Assembly (NCBI GenBank): GCA_902729315.2
Contig: LR746264.1
Span: 9,889,878-9,953,877, forward strand
Direction of reading: 5' to 3'
Length of the DNA stretch: 64,000 nt
DNA from: Spirodela intermedia
Taxonomy: Eukaryota; Streptophyta; Magnoliopsida; Alismatales; Araceae
Below the pieces are notes generated by a model. The model searched no databases and had not been told where the DNA came from. It worked only from the letters and a program-made list of their open reading frames with translations. Positions 27,101 through 40,319 of the stretch are shown here, piece after piece (positions within the stretch are counted from its first letter, which is position 1; each line of letters begins with the position of its first letter). The translations under genes and the position numbers were made by a program.

Positions 27101-30100
27101 CACTCACTGATTACTAGCTCAAAGGGTGTCAGATATGAGAATGTCTCTATTCATACACGTGTCAAGATATGATGGGTATCTACTTTAGGTCTTGAAAACC
27201 TGCAGCAAATTGGTCAACAACTTTAGACTGACTTCTCAACATCAAGGCCTCAATTGAGCCCACTATGTAACGCCTCGAGTCTGACTTCCTATTTCTTTGG
27301 CAACTCGAGGGCCTCAAATAACATCTATGATAGCATTCATGATATCCAAGGTCAAAACAATCCGACAAAAGTCAACTATAAAAAATGTATCATATGACGA
27401 CGTCTTGAAATACACGATGATCAGGGAAGACGGTTCTTAAACAATATGTTGATTGGTGATGGAATTTTAAGTAAATATACAGTCTTGGAATGAACATGAA
27501 ATATAGGGGAGCGACCAAGCAATCATTTATGAGGTTAAGTACACAAGCATTCCAATGTGGCGACTTAAAGGAACTCGTTGAAAAATAAAGATGAATATTT
27601 TAAGAAAAGGCATTATTTCTTGGTCATCTTTTCCGCACGCTCCAAAGAAAAATCGTGCAGCAGAAAGGAAAAATAGTCAACTTCATAAGACTGAGAAAGA
27701 CCAAAAGAAAACGACATTTTGGCTTCTCAAGGCTCTTATCGGAGGACGACTATAAGAAATCAACACAATCTTTTGTTCTCTAAGTACAAATGTGTCTTCA
27801 CATTCACATTCTAAGTACAAATCTTTCGTGATTCTACTAAGAAAAAGAGGCACAAGAAAGAGTACAAGAACAAAGATAGATACGTATTAACCATCTCAGA
27901 TATCATCATCTCATGAGATTGCTCAATTACCAGTCTCTGCCTTTAAATTTTTTATATGTGCCGATTCAACAAGAAGGAACTCAACTAACCCTTCTCTGGA
28001 ACCAAATGCGAATCTCCCAATGGCTGTCTGAAGAGCACAAGCACATTACCTCCAGGTATGTGAGTCACCCATTAGTCCCATTTACCGTATCATCTTTACC
28101 CAATCCCTGTCGTCCTTATCGTTTTGTAACTCATTGGAAGTTGCCGTAAGAGGTCATAATTGAGTGGGAGCAGTAAAAAATTAGACGACAACGCTGGACG
28201 AAAAATGGTACTGAGCTAGTAGAGACACCAGAGGGGAAGCCCTTCAGCTGAGTTAAAATGAGCGTACACTGTCTAGTATTATTCATCTCACGAACTTGAA
28301 AGATACTACACTTGTTGCCGACGGCTTTACTAAGACAAATGGGGTAGCCATTAATCAAAAGCGAATCACATCGTAACCTGGTTGCCTTTTGCAATCTGTA
28401 TTGCTCTTAGGGAAAATATCAATTAGATCAAGAACTAAAGAATAACAAGGAAAAGGTGTCTGAAATTAAATATCCAGGGATCAATGATATCATATTCCCA
28501 TCAGAGCTGCGATGTACTGGAAAGGGATTTACATTGCCAATGGAAAAGATTACCCAAATCACCTAAAAAAGAAAGACGTTGTTGACCGCCAAGTTGTATA
28601 ATCTCTGGCGTTAACAGATTTATCTTGCGTTATGAACGCGACTAGTCAATATAGGCACACACATCACTCACATATGAGTTATTAATCAAGTGCTTAGATA
28701 TATGACATCTTCATCTGTAAAAGGACCTCTAATCACTTAGTCTGATCAATGGCGGATCAAAGGGTATAAGTATGGATTAAATAAGAATTCATGATGACAT
28801 GAGGAACATAAGCTAATATACTTTCCAAGAGGCAACGTAGTCACCTGAAGAAGTAGCAAACACAGTGTCAGATCGAATATAGAAGCTAAAAACAAATACT
28901 GCCTGAGACTTCCATATTTTTGTTCTTACACGGGCTTGTGCAAACCGGTTGCCTGAGTGTGAAAATGGAGAATACTCCAGGTTAGTATTACCAAACAGCA
29001 ACTTTGTGTTGGTTTTTTCTCGCACTGACTTCGTTAGCAAATGGTATACCTGGTTAATGCTTTTCTATATTGTCTCATACTATTAAAAGTTAAATTATGA
29101 GTCAAACACCTCTCTATTTCCAATTTCTCGCACTAAAAATGTATTGACAGCATTAGATTAGCAATTGCCCAAGCAAGAATATTGCTTGATGATAGGAAAA
29201 AAATGCTAGCTCCTCAATGTGTGAGTTCCTAAACTACGTGTGTTCCTCACCTGTGACTCACGTTGAGTCCAAATCTATTATATTAATTTCGATTAGCTTC
29301 CATTGAATTTGAAAAAATCAGCATATTCTTTCGGAGGAACTTACCATATTTAGACGCTCAAAGTTTGGTGACCTAGACAATGCAGAGGCAATAGATCTTC
29401 TCAAAATCTCTCCAATCCCTTCCACTCCATGCTTAATAGCTATGTAGAAAGCCTCAGGAGCTTCAGCAAGAGTAAGCATTGTTGCAAGATACTGCATATC
29501 TTCAAAATTGTAAGAAGCCCCAGTTGACATATAATTATCATTTATTTGTTGCAAAACATAATCAAAGAGCACTGAAAAAAGATCCCGCTTTTCTTCCCTT
29601 GAGCTTGCATGCGAATACTGCAAAAGAAAATTGAGATGAGCTAACAGAAACACACATAAATTATAAACAATGTTCACTGAAAACACCAGTGTACAACTCA
29701 CAATCCCGTTTTATTTTTCTTAGTCCTGTCCATTACAGGCATATATTCAGCAATGTTATTGTAACATCCAGACAACGAATTGGGGTTTCTGACTCCTTCT
29801 GCAGTTCTATTAGGTTGCGAAAAATCTTCCCAGAGAATTGACAACCTGGTCTTAATAGAAACATATATAATGAGTTTATCTATATCTACGCACACATCAG
29901 AGCTCTTATGTTTAATGAGTTTATTGTAGGAAAGCTTGTAATAAACGATATTGATTGGATGTCTTTTCTTCATATCTCACCACCACCTCAGCACAATTTA
30001 CAATAATCCAGGGTTTGGTCTCTAAGCTAACGTCAAGTTTCTGGAATAAATATTTTTAATGGTAGATGTGAGGGAGATGAAAAAAATGATTTAAAGTCAT

Positions 30101-33100
30101 ATTTTATTCGCAGCCAAATCGAAAGATGCACATTATTTAAAACTATTAGTTTTCTTTTGCTAGATTACAGATGTTAAACATAAGCATGGAACCACAGACC
30201 TCAAGACAGATGAAATCCATTCCTCCAATCAGATCCACTTGCTCAACAAGGAATGTCGGAACATCAGAAAGCCGGTAAAACATATTTGTAAACATGCAAA
30301 TGAGCTTGGAACGAACTATCTGCGCCCAGGCATGCACCCTGCTGATCTCCAGAAGGGTTTTGATAACCTGACATAAATTGCTCATAAATTATAAACATGA
30401 TAAGAGAAAACAAGAAGGTACCTGAAACTTTAAAAACTGTACAAAGAGGTAATGTATCTTTTAAAAATAACAGAACAATAAATTGATAAGATTGGCCATC
30501 GGATCACCTCATTCCTCTAACATTTTTAGTGATACTGATTATATAAAGCAACCAAATGACATCAAGATACAGAAAAACTTTCGTTGTCACATTTATGATC
30601 CATTTTTGAAATTTGTGTATCCGTTTTACAAAGGGCGGATATACGTACATCCTAATTTTCCACCACTGAAGACCACCTATATGTGTGGATACAGGCAAAC
30701 CAAAAGATGCCCACATTGCATAAAAGTATACCCTCATCGTCTTGTTCATCTTTCTCTGGCTTTAAGTAAGAGATGGCAAGTCCGAGATACTCCCTTCTCT
30801 GGCGAAACTTTACCAAGGTTTTAACAAAACTAAGACCTTTCAACTACAGCTTTCATAAAATAGTTTCCCTCACTTAAGCCATACTCAAGAAGAAGGAAGA
30901 GAGAGAAGAATAGTAGCTCTCAAAATGCAATATTTTAGACAAACTTGACCAACTACTCCACTAAAATGCATGTCAGTAAATGAAGCTTTTGTGAGTGATT
31001 TTCGTGCGTATGTATGTATGGCATTCCCGCAAAAGCCTACCACCTTCATGAGAGGCTGAGCAATCAATTCTGAAATAAGGGATCCGAAGTCACTGAGGCC
31101 CCTCTCACCACTTAAGCCGTTAAAATGCCACTCTGATTTATGCACCATTGGCACCACGTCCTGCACTATGGGTTATTGTTGCACGAACTGCTTCGTCGAG
31201 GATTGGATTGGCGTCTTCTAGATACTAATAGTATTTGGAAAGATGGCAACAAGATGAAACACCCCAACATGACGTATACATGTCCATACTAACATATTTT
31301 CGAATAATGTGAAGGCCTGTGATCTAAATAAATTATTTCATTTGGCAATGGCACGATTTAGGAAATAATCAGTACCCACTGAGATACCCGAGTGCAGATA
31401 CCCAACCAAGTCACCGATATGTTAATCCAAAGAGTTAACCCTTCTGCATGTCCTCTACGTAATCACGTAAAAACACTGAGATGTGCTTATGCACTAGTAC
31501 GAAAATGGAGGAAAAGGTTGCATTTAAGTCCAATATAATTGGGGCCATTTTCGCAATCAACTTTCTAAATTTTAGTCCGTTCCTTCTGAAGAGCGTCCAT
31601 ACATATGATTGTGTGCATAATCATGGACAAAGTTAATAAATTGACATGCAGGTACAAAAGTTCAGGCAGGATACTTCAAATATCAAGCATACGGAAAACA
31701 TGTACATCACATGGAATATGGAGTGAGGTGACACAAGAGAGATTTCGCTCACCCTTATGTCAAGACCTTCTAATCTGTTCCTTTGTATCTTGCCTCTATC
31801 ACAAACGAAATAAAATAGACAACTTAGAGCAGAAGCCCAAACGATTTCTTCCTTCTCTTCCATCTGCGAAGTTTGTGCTATAGTTAGTCTGTCATACGAA
31901 CAGAGGAACAAAAAGATAATGCATCTCTGACAACCATTATCTTGAACTCATCAAATAACTTAAGAGACGTGACACTTTTGAAAGAAGATATTACAAATTG
32001 AGAGACATCGCAATAGACAAAACCCCATCAACATGAAACCATTCAATCTCGCCAGAAGCTATAAATCTCAGCCCTTGCGGGATCTTAGACTTCGGATCCT
32101 TATTTTTTGTAGCAGCAGCTCAAATCAATCGAAATCTTATGCATAGGAACACCTGACCCATTCTTCTCGCCAGATATATTCCATGTGGTTATGGGTTACA
32201 CAACAGAGTTGTAAAGATTCATGCGCATTTGAAGAACGGGAACAAGAAAGATTTAGGGTCATAGTCTCATCAAGAAATAAACTATATGTCAACAGCTCTC
32301 TAAATGAGAAGGTTCTCAAGTGACGTAAACTAACCCCAGGCTAAAGACATAAAAAAATAAACTCACTGATAATTGGCTAATGTGAGGCTTCTGAAAAAAT
32401 AATTTAATCAATAACTCGATATTTCAAAACCCCTCTCTCACTACACAATTATCATTAACTGAACAAGAAATATTTGGGACAAAAAATGGCTACAGCAACA
32501 GCATGAGTGTTTTGATATCCAATAATTCCATGCAGTATGTTGAGGGGAGAACATGAAAGATGTTAGTGGCCAAACAGGCCCAATTCTCACAAGGTGGTTG
32601 AACACGAAATTTAAGTACCTGGACAAGAAGAAAGAGATTCTCGAATAAGATAACCAAAAGCCAAGATTCAAAGTTATTAATTGCTGATGAATATTGCTCC
32701 ATGTCAGATTCTGAATCTCTCTTTCTGAACGTTAATTGTTTTTCCTTGTCAAACTGAAATCCTAAAGGTTCATTCTCTCCAAGATAGGGAGGATTTTCAG
32801 GAAATACTGGTTCCAGCAAATGAGCATGAATGCCAAGGTTCAAAATGATATCGAAGGCCCGAACTCTAGACACCACTCTTCGAGAGAGAAGCATATCCTG
32901 GAAAACGACCAATAGAATGAGAACGAAGTCACTAATGGCTTTCTTCAGAAAATCTGAGCATTAAATTGATAAAAAACCTCTAGCATGGTGAGAGTTAGAG
33001 GAGCAGCACTCCCAGAATCCATCACATACCTGAAAAAAGGGATATACATAAGTTTATTCTTTTACTGTCTCCAATCTAAACCAACAAAACATAAATTACA

Positions 33101-36100
33101 AATATAAAAGAAGAGTCATATAGTGGGAGATCCCGAGGCACGTTCAATATCTCTTTAGATGAGAGACTCTAAACTCATCTATATTCATATTTTATAACGT
33201 CATTTCGCCAATAAATAAATTATAATGTATTTATTCATATTAAATGTTTAGTTATTTTACAGCCTCAATATGTCGTATACACAATTTTTTTAGTCACTCA
33301 TTAGCTGTTTATTAATTGCGTGTTTTAGATTATTTTAATGTATTAATAAAAGCTGTAGCCCAACCTTGTCAAGAGGGCATAAATCAGGAAGGCACTGCCT
33401 TGATCTCCTTAATCACCTCAAAAACATAATCTCAGATACTGCTTTGGTGAAGCTGCTAATACAGAAGTAACTAGTGATGCCTAAGAGACAGAAGCTCTCT
33501 GTCAAGAAGGTTAAAAAATGACACTATTTTCACCACACTTTCTCATTACAAAACACCCTGGCAAATCATGGATCTCATTCTAGTTATTTCAAAATATTCT
33601 TCAACGACGAACTGATTTTGGAAGAAGCAATATAAATATTTGAAAGAGAAAATTGCAAAGATAGAAGAGGAATGAAGAAAAGGAAAAGAAGAAAGCAAAT
33701 GAAATCTAACTAAGAATGTGGAGGAACCCAATAAAAAAAAAAAGGACTTAAATTATAGGAGAAATGAAAATATTTTTAACTTGTTAGACTATCAGAACAT
33801 ACTCAAAACAATTGAATCCATGCAAGCTTGGCTAATATATCTAACCAAAGGATTTAATTTTTCCACTAAAATGTGACTGTTTAACGTGATCCTTTCTGTA
33901 CAAGCCAACTTTTGTGCTATTCCAATGTGCGGACCATGCAGGAGTTTCCAACCCCAGAAATTGAACCTAGAATGTTATTACCATGATAATTGTCAGAGAT
34001 AGATGAAGGATGATATAGAAGCCTTGGCATAGTTCAGCCGCTTAAACACAAGCTTGCACATAGAACAGAAAACCACACCGTGGATTTACACAAACCCCAG
34101 TATAATGTATCTAAAAAGATAAACCTAAATTAAAAACGACATAGTTCCAATGCAATCCTCCTTGAACATTAACTTAACTCAAGAGATAAACAACCAAAGG
34201 ACAAAAACTGAATACGAACTCAAGCATCTAACGAGCATACCAGATCCACACAGCATTATGAATTATGAATTTATTTTCAAAAAGTTAATGCGATCCATGC
34301 AAAGTGTATTTTACCTCAATTTCTCATAAAAGCAATACTCAGCTCACTTCTCACATACATTAGCATCATTCCATACACAATCATATATAGAATCCCAAAC
34401 TAAGAACTTCCATCCTTTACTTCATTTAATATGCCAAGGATTGTCGGCATAATTTCACATGGATATTTGGACATGAGAGTTTTTCTATGAAGGCCCGTGG
34501 ATATAAACACCAACCGTAAAAAGCAAGAACAGATACTACCAGTCTGAAAGCATGCATCTGGCCATGCATTTACCATGACACGTTATTCTGGGGAAAAATA
34601 AATAGAAATGTCCAACAGCTAGGGCATAAAAGGACGAAGATAACAAATGACTTAGCAAAGCAAAAAAATGTGCACTTCTTGTAGGCAAAAAGTATTGAAA
34701 TCCTAAATATACATACATATCCATAACAAGCTTGATAAGGACATTGACAGCAACATCAGTATATGGCCTTCCACTGTGGTTATTTAATCTTGATGAGGGT
34801 GTGGGTGTCATAAGATTGGCAGTAGGTGATGAGGACTCCGAGCAAACGGCAGCTATAACATCAGAAATTTCAGCTGGATTCAGTCGCAAAGGTTGCTGTT
34901 CGCTGATTCACAATTTCACAAAAAGAAATTATTAGTAATAACACAAGTTACAATTCAACTGTCAAAATTTACCAAAACATATTTCATGAAGCTAACATAT
35001 AAGAAAAAGTAATATTAGAAACATGACGAAACTGATTTCAATAGGACGAAGAAACTTATTTCTATTGTCAGTTCAGAGCACCTTAATATTAGAAACATGA
35101 GAAAACATCCGGGATAAGAGCGAATGGCCAAATAAACAAAAAAATTACAAATCCATCCACCAATAAGAAACGAGGGCAATGACAGGTCCAACGTCAGGGA
35201 TACTGAGGACTTAATATCAACATTTCAATTATTACGGTTTATTGAAGTATTACATCTTTCTATAGGATTCCGTCATATTTCGTCTTTTTAGAATTGTTTT
35301 CATGATTCAAAACTCTCCACAGAAAATAAAATAAAATCTTACACAACAAAAAAACATAGTCATGGGGGCTCTGTAGACCATGTCTCAGACCTAGAGCTAT
35401 ATTAACACAATCAATAAAGGTCATCGGCAGCATTCCATTCAGAGACATAGTAACTAAGTAGAACCTTTGAATGCACACGCGTCAGTTCCTGACTAGTAAC
35501 CTTCCAGGCTTTATTAGGGAAGGAAACAATACAACAATTACAAAGAGTAACGAATTTTTCTGTTTTGTCTGCACACGTGCTGACACAAGTAGCAGAGGAC
35601 AGCAGCATTTTTGAGAAATTTTTAGTGTAGACTATTGTTTAGGTCCTAATCAGGATACCCGAAAATCGAACGATACATGAGACCAAAACCACATAACATA
35701 TGCCGCAATTTCCTGCTTTTATACCTGTAGTATCGGTACTGAAAAAGCGCACGAGCTCTGGGACTGAAAGTGCTAACTGGAACATTTACCCTGTAAAAAT
35801 AACAATGCAGTATGATGCAAGTTAGCTACAACTTGTCACAACAATAACCAAGCTATTGGTAACTGTGCATTGATCTTGATGATCTAGATTCAGCACTACC
35901 CTAGTATAACAATATGTTAGTGTCACCAAGAATTCTACATCAAAAAGATGATGGCAGAAGACATATAATAGTTACCAATGGATTAAATATTTTATAACTA
36001 ACTTACAGCACTAATATCATATCCTACATCTGTACATGGAATTCAGTAAATAATAGAAAGAAGGTGAATAGAAAACATGCCAAAATTGTTGGGGGCTTGG

Positions 36101-39100
36101 TCTCATGCGTTTAGAGGCAGTTATTGCTCTTAAATGGTGATGAGATGATGCTAAATCATTAGCCATTATGACGCTTGATGGCTGAAACAATTGATCCATA
36201 TCTGGTATGCTTCTTCTATCGGAATATTTCCATGGCTCTGCCTTTGTCTCCGACTCCCCAACAAGAAGAGCGGCTGCACCAACTTCCAGGAAACCATGAA
36301 TTTGAGAATCCCGAGGTCTCAGATTACTTTCACTGACAGAGAAACGAATTCCAAATTACAATCACAGTCTATTGAATTTTAGCAAAAGCAACAGGCTTAA
36401 GCGCCATTGCAGGTAAAAAAAAGGCATTGATACTTGAGATTCATTGAAGAGAAAACGTTTGAGGTACCCTGACACCATGATAGACGATGACTGTTCTCTT
36501 GCTCCAGCCCATCGCCATTTGAGAAGATCACTGTAAATATAATGGTCATTACCTCCAGCTTTCATCCTTTCCCGACTGGAGAGATCCAATGTGGATGGTC
36601 GGAGAACTTCTTTCCTCTCAGGAATTTCATGACTATGCACAGACTCTGGGCTTAGATTGGAATTAAACGACCTAGATAATAGAGTAGATAGTGTCTGCAA
36701 CGATTGATTCCCAGCATTTGAGGACTGAGAGGGTGTTACTTGTGGGAATGATAATCTGGGAATGTGTCGAGCCACCAGGGAACGGACATAGTTTAAGGAT
36801 TTCACAAGAGAAGGAGATACAAAGTTATTTGCTGGCAATGAATATACACTTCCAGATGTCGACGAACTAGCCAATGCCATTCCTCTATTTGACAAAGAAT
36901 CACACTCCGCAATTGAATTTGAACAAAAGTTATCAATTTGTCGTAATGTTTCTATCTTAGGCACATACCTGTCACAAATGAAACAAAGAACTGAAGGTAG
37001 ATATGCAACTAAACAGGAAAAAATACCAATTATAGCATTGAGTAAGCATGGTCCAAAATTTAGAACGTACCGAAGGAGGTACCGTTTTAATAGGCCAACA
37101 CACCGTGATATTACAGTCGGGCTGGCACCAACAAGAAAGAATGTCAGCTACTTACACTCCAACGACTTTATTTACAGATATGGCCAACATAAATAAAAGC
37201 AAATAATCCGCTCATATCAAATTTTAATACACCAGAGACAACATCAGCTTAGTCTGTAAATAATTTCAATCGTCATGAGCATTGGCTTTTATCTATATAG
37301 GTCACTTCTCTTTTAGATACGAATCTGAATACATGGTCTGTAATGTTAAAACTCTCACAGAAATATGTATTCTGGAATCATTAATAAAAAGAAAATTATT
37401 CTACGGCAGAGGATAAGCAAAATGAGGTACAACACGCAGGTCAAGACTGGTAGCAGAGATCTCACTCAGAATCAGAAATAAGAAAGTTTTTGATGCCTAG
37501 TAGAGAAAAGTAACATGAAAAGACGTTAATACTGGACCCAATGGAAAAAAGAGAGAATTTTTCTTAAGCTTGACCGGTTCAGGTCTTCCAAGTGAATTTC
37601 TTCAATAATCTACGAACACAATTGCCTAGCTAGCTACCTTGGACCAAAAAAATTTATAATCCCTAAATATAGGATAGACTATCGCTCAAACGACAATAAT
37701 AGAGGTAAGCAATTCAGACATGATAAAATAATGCACATTTGAGAAAAGTAACAGAGTTATTGGTTAACTTTACCTGCGTTCTCTCTCAGCAATTGCATGT
37801 TCTAAAAGCACATAGTATGCTAGGTCAGTGGTGGATGGGGATGCAATGTAGTCCTGCAAAAACATTGAGGTAAGTGTCATGCATGATGGACATAGACTAG
37901 TGCAAAAACATTGATATGAGGCTGCAAAATGTAATGGACCCTGTTTCTACATTTAACTATTGGCTTATAGCCAAAAGAAGTTCATCACATCAAATGTTTG
38001 CTTTGAGAAGCTTATAATTTGCTCATAATTTGATGAGACAATCGCATACAGTGCGTGCATTACATTCCTCAGATATCAAACCAAAAGAAAAGCATGGCAT
38101 AAGCAATAGCACCTCAAAACAGAACACATAATATGAACAGCATATGATCTTTCACGAATCCAACTAAATTTCCTCAGACTGAACCACAAGATGAAGAAGG
38201 ACATACAAATTTTGTAAGACCTAAGTAATGTTCACTGCAAATCTCCAACAGAGAGCATATCAAAATAAATAACAATAGCCTGAACTAGATGGAACACCAG
38301 AACAATAGCCAATCCGGCATATTTGAATAACAAGCACATAGTATCCTTAAAAATAGCAAATATCAAACAAAAGAGTTGGCAGTGATATATTTTAATTGAA
38401 GCTTAGCACAATTTATCTGTTTCTACTATTTCGTCAGAAATTGTCCGCTACAAATTTCTCGTTTAACATTTTCTTGTTCTCCTTAATCATTGTACGTATA
38501 TTACTTTAGGTCATTTCCTTGCTAAAGGAACTTGACCCAGTTGCTGTGACAACCACTTCCAAATCTGCCTCTAAAAGATGAAGTGAACAGTGCAAATACG
38601 GAAAGAGCTAATTCTTAGTTATTTTCCAGGCTTCACAAACATGATGAAGTTCATAATTTCGTTGTTCACACATTTTTTATGCAGATATTGATGCAAGCTT
38701 GCTGAATGCAGTTCAGAATGTGTCCCGTGCAATGCCAAACGATAAAAGTAAAAAATAAAAAAAGTGAACCTTCAGGAATTCTCTTTCCTACAACTTAATT
38801 TTATCAGAAATCAACGCTTCATACGAGTAACAATGATTTATCCTCACAACAGACTCATTGATGAACCAACTTCAGCACTAATGAGATAACTGGAAGAAAA
38901 AGTGTATGACAGTCGCATCCCAACAAACATGTTGACTTGTATGATGCACATATAAAGCCTACTAAATTGTGAAAAAGTAAAATAATCCAGAAATAATTCC
39001 GGCACGTGTATAAACCCTCATATGGTGATGGATGTCAACAATAACGTTGAATCTGACAAACAACAGGATATTTATGTAAGATGAGGCAGTAAAAAGGCAG

Positions 39101-40319
39101 CCAATCCACGGAATAGGCAGCTGAAGTGACCCTCATACACCCCAGAATCCGGAGGCCAGAATCCGGTACTAGCATCCAATGCGCACAATGACAGGCCTTT
39201 CTTAGTGATTTGGAATCTACATGGAATTCCGATATATTCAGAATGATGAGTCTATATTAGCCTGGGAGGAGATTAAACTCCAGAATTCAATACCAATGTA
39301 AGAGTTGGAACAGCAGAGTACACAAAGCACACGTTCTGGTACTCCTTGAATCCCGCCACCAGGCTAAGTCCCTTTTAAAACAGATGAAATTAATACGGTG
39401 GCCAAAGTCGACTTTGTCAGGTTGCAGACTCGAGTGCACATGGACTTTCTGTAAGCCAAGCCCTTTGATGAATGAACCTTTTTAGGTGAGGAATAACAGT
39501 ATCTAATCTCGAGTGCAGCACATATTGGTCACTGAGACGGTGCATAAATTGTGCAAGTGAGGCTAGATTCATAGATCATTACTAATGACTATCATAGATG
39601 AGATGCATTGTTGCTGAAAATTATATGATAAGACTGACAGAAATCAGGAAGCATTTGTTCCTTACTCCGTGTTTTGAATCAACTAAGCCCATTATGCAGA
39701 GATGGCGATGAAAGCAAAAGAAGATGCTTGAACCCATTGGCTCTCTTTCAGTCGAAGGATCCAAGATTTTAGCCATTCACAATGAGACTCGCTTAGAAGC
39801 TCGTCATCCCCTCGATATGACGAGCAGCAGCGTACCAAGTCCAGGGATGTCAGGTTCACCGGGTGAGCGATGGAAAAAGCGAGAAAATGCCCTTTTCCAT
39901 TCTAGCGAACGCTGACAAGTGCGGCTCCCCTGCTTGGCAAGGACCTCTTGCAAAGGAGTGGCCCAGGAAGTCATCCTGAGGCGCGATTGGACGACCAGCT
40001 CCATCCCTTGAAAGATGGTTTATGGGGCGGGGAAGTGAGGAGGAAAGAAAAGAAGAGTACGAACCCGGAGAGTTCTGGTGGCCTCTGAGGTGACGGCGGA
40101 GGCGCTCCCATGGACGTTCAGAACCGAAGATGATAGGCACTCGGCTACGGCCCGCCGCAACGGCTCCGGAGGCTTCTTGCCCAATTGCCCAGATCTCTGA
40201 AGCTGCTTCCTTGGAGAAGGACCCACGGCGCCGTAAAGCCTCGACCTCACGGGGCTGCCCAGCGAGGGACTGCCACCCAAAACCCTCTTCGACCCCTGCA
40301 ACTGCTCCTCCCTCGACAT
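24105..40319 (-). CDS. Conserved plant protein of unknown function, about 1,196 residues, 17 exons (At3g12590-like)
   Basis: Recognised from memory as a single-copy-like plant family with no assigned biochemical role; probably an alpha-helical ARM/HEAT-like scaffold. Exons (minus): 40319-40065, 37853-37774, 37121-37071, 36968-36468, 36332-36081, 35790-35725, 34902-34717, 33029-32978, 32897-32619, 31863-31753, 30367-30200, 29617-29345, 26214-25591, 25086-24611, 24523-24463, 24356-24288 and 24191-24105. Phase is kept at every junction. Landmarks are KKPPEPLRRAVAECLSSS in exon 1, FLEVGAAALLVGESETK in exon 5, DVAVNVLIKLVMDMYV in exon 7, SALSCLFYFVCDRGKI in exon 10, SWATLHALLHSERPAYRHNG in exon 13, LFYWPLIQLAGAATDDIALG in exon 14 and ENPYLQLCGILQLSNDLG at the end. 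Intron 5 starts with GC rather than GT. Intron 12 (3.1 kb) and intron 1 (2.2 kb) are the longest. The start is the ATG at 40319, just before the conserved N-terminus. Confidence 0.92.
24393..24419. repeat. Poly-A tract, 27 bp, in an intron of the 1,196-residue gene
   Basis: An uninterrupted run of 27 A lies on the plus strand between the exons ending at 24463 and starting at 24356. On the coding strand it is a T tract upstream of the acceptor and may serve as an extended pyrimidine tract. Confidence 0.95.
26215..29344. other. Large intron (3.1 kb) of the 1,196-residue gene
   Basis: AT-rich sequence between two exons that join in phase. It contains an inverted repeat (CCTCGAGT at 27273-27280 and ACTCGAGG at 27303-27310). 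Near 27,268, TGTAACGCCTCGAG resembles the start of some plant LTRs. No matching second end or polyprotein was found, so a transposon is only a possibility. Confidence 0.5.

Noticed and set aside
30483-30824. 113-residue plus-strand frame
   Set aside because: Lies in an intron of the 1,196-residue gene on the opposite strand; no recognisable family.
30885-31166. 93-residue minus-strand frame between exons 10 and 11 of the 1,196-residue gene
   Set aside because: Exons 10 and 11 join in phase without it and it has no family resemblance; at most a transposon scrap or cryptic exon.
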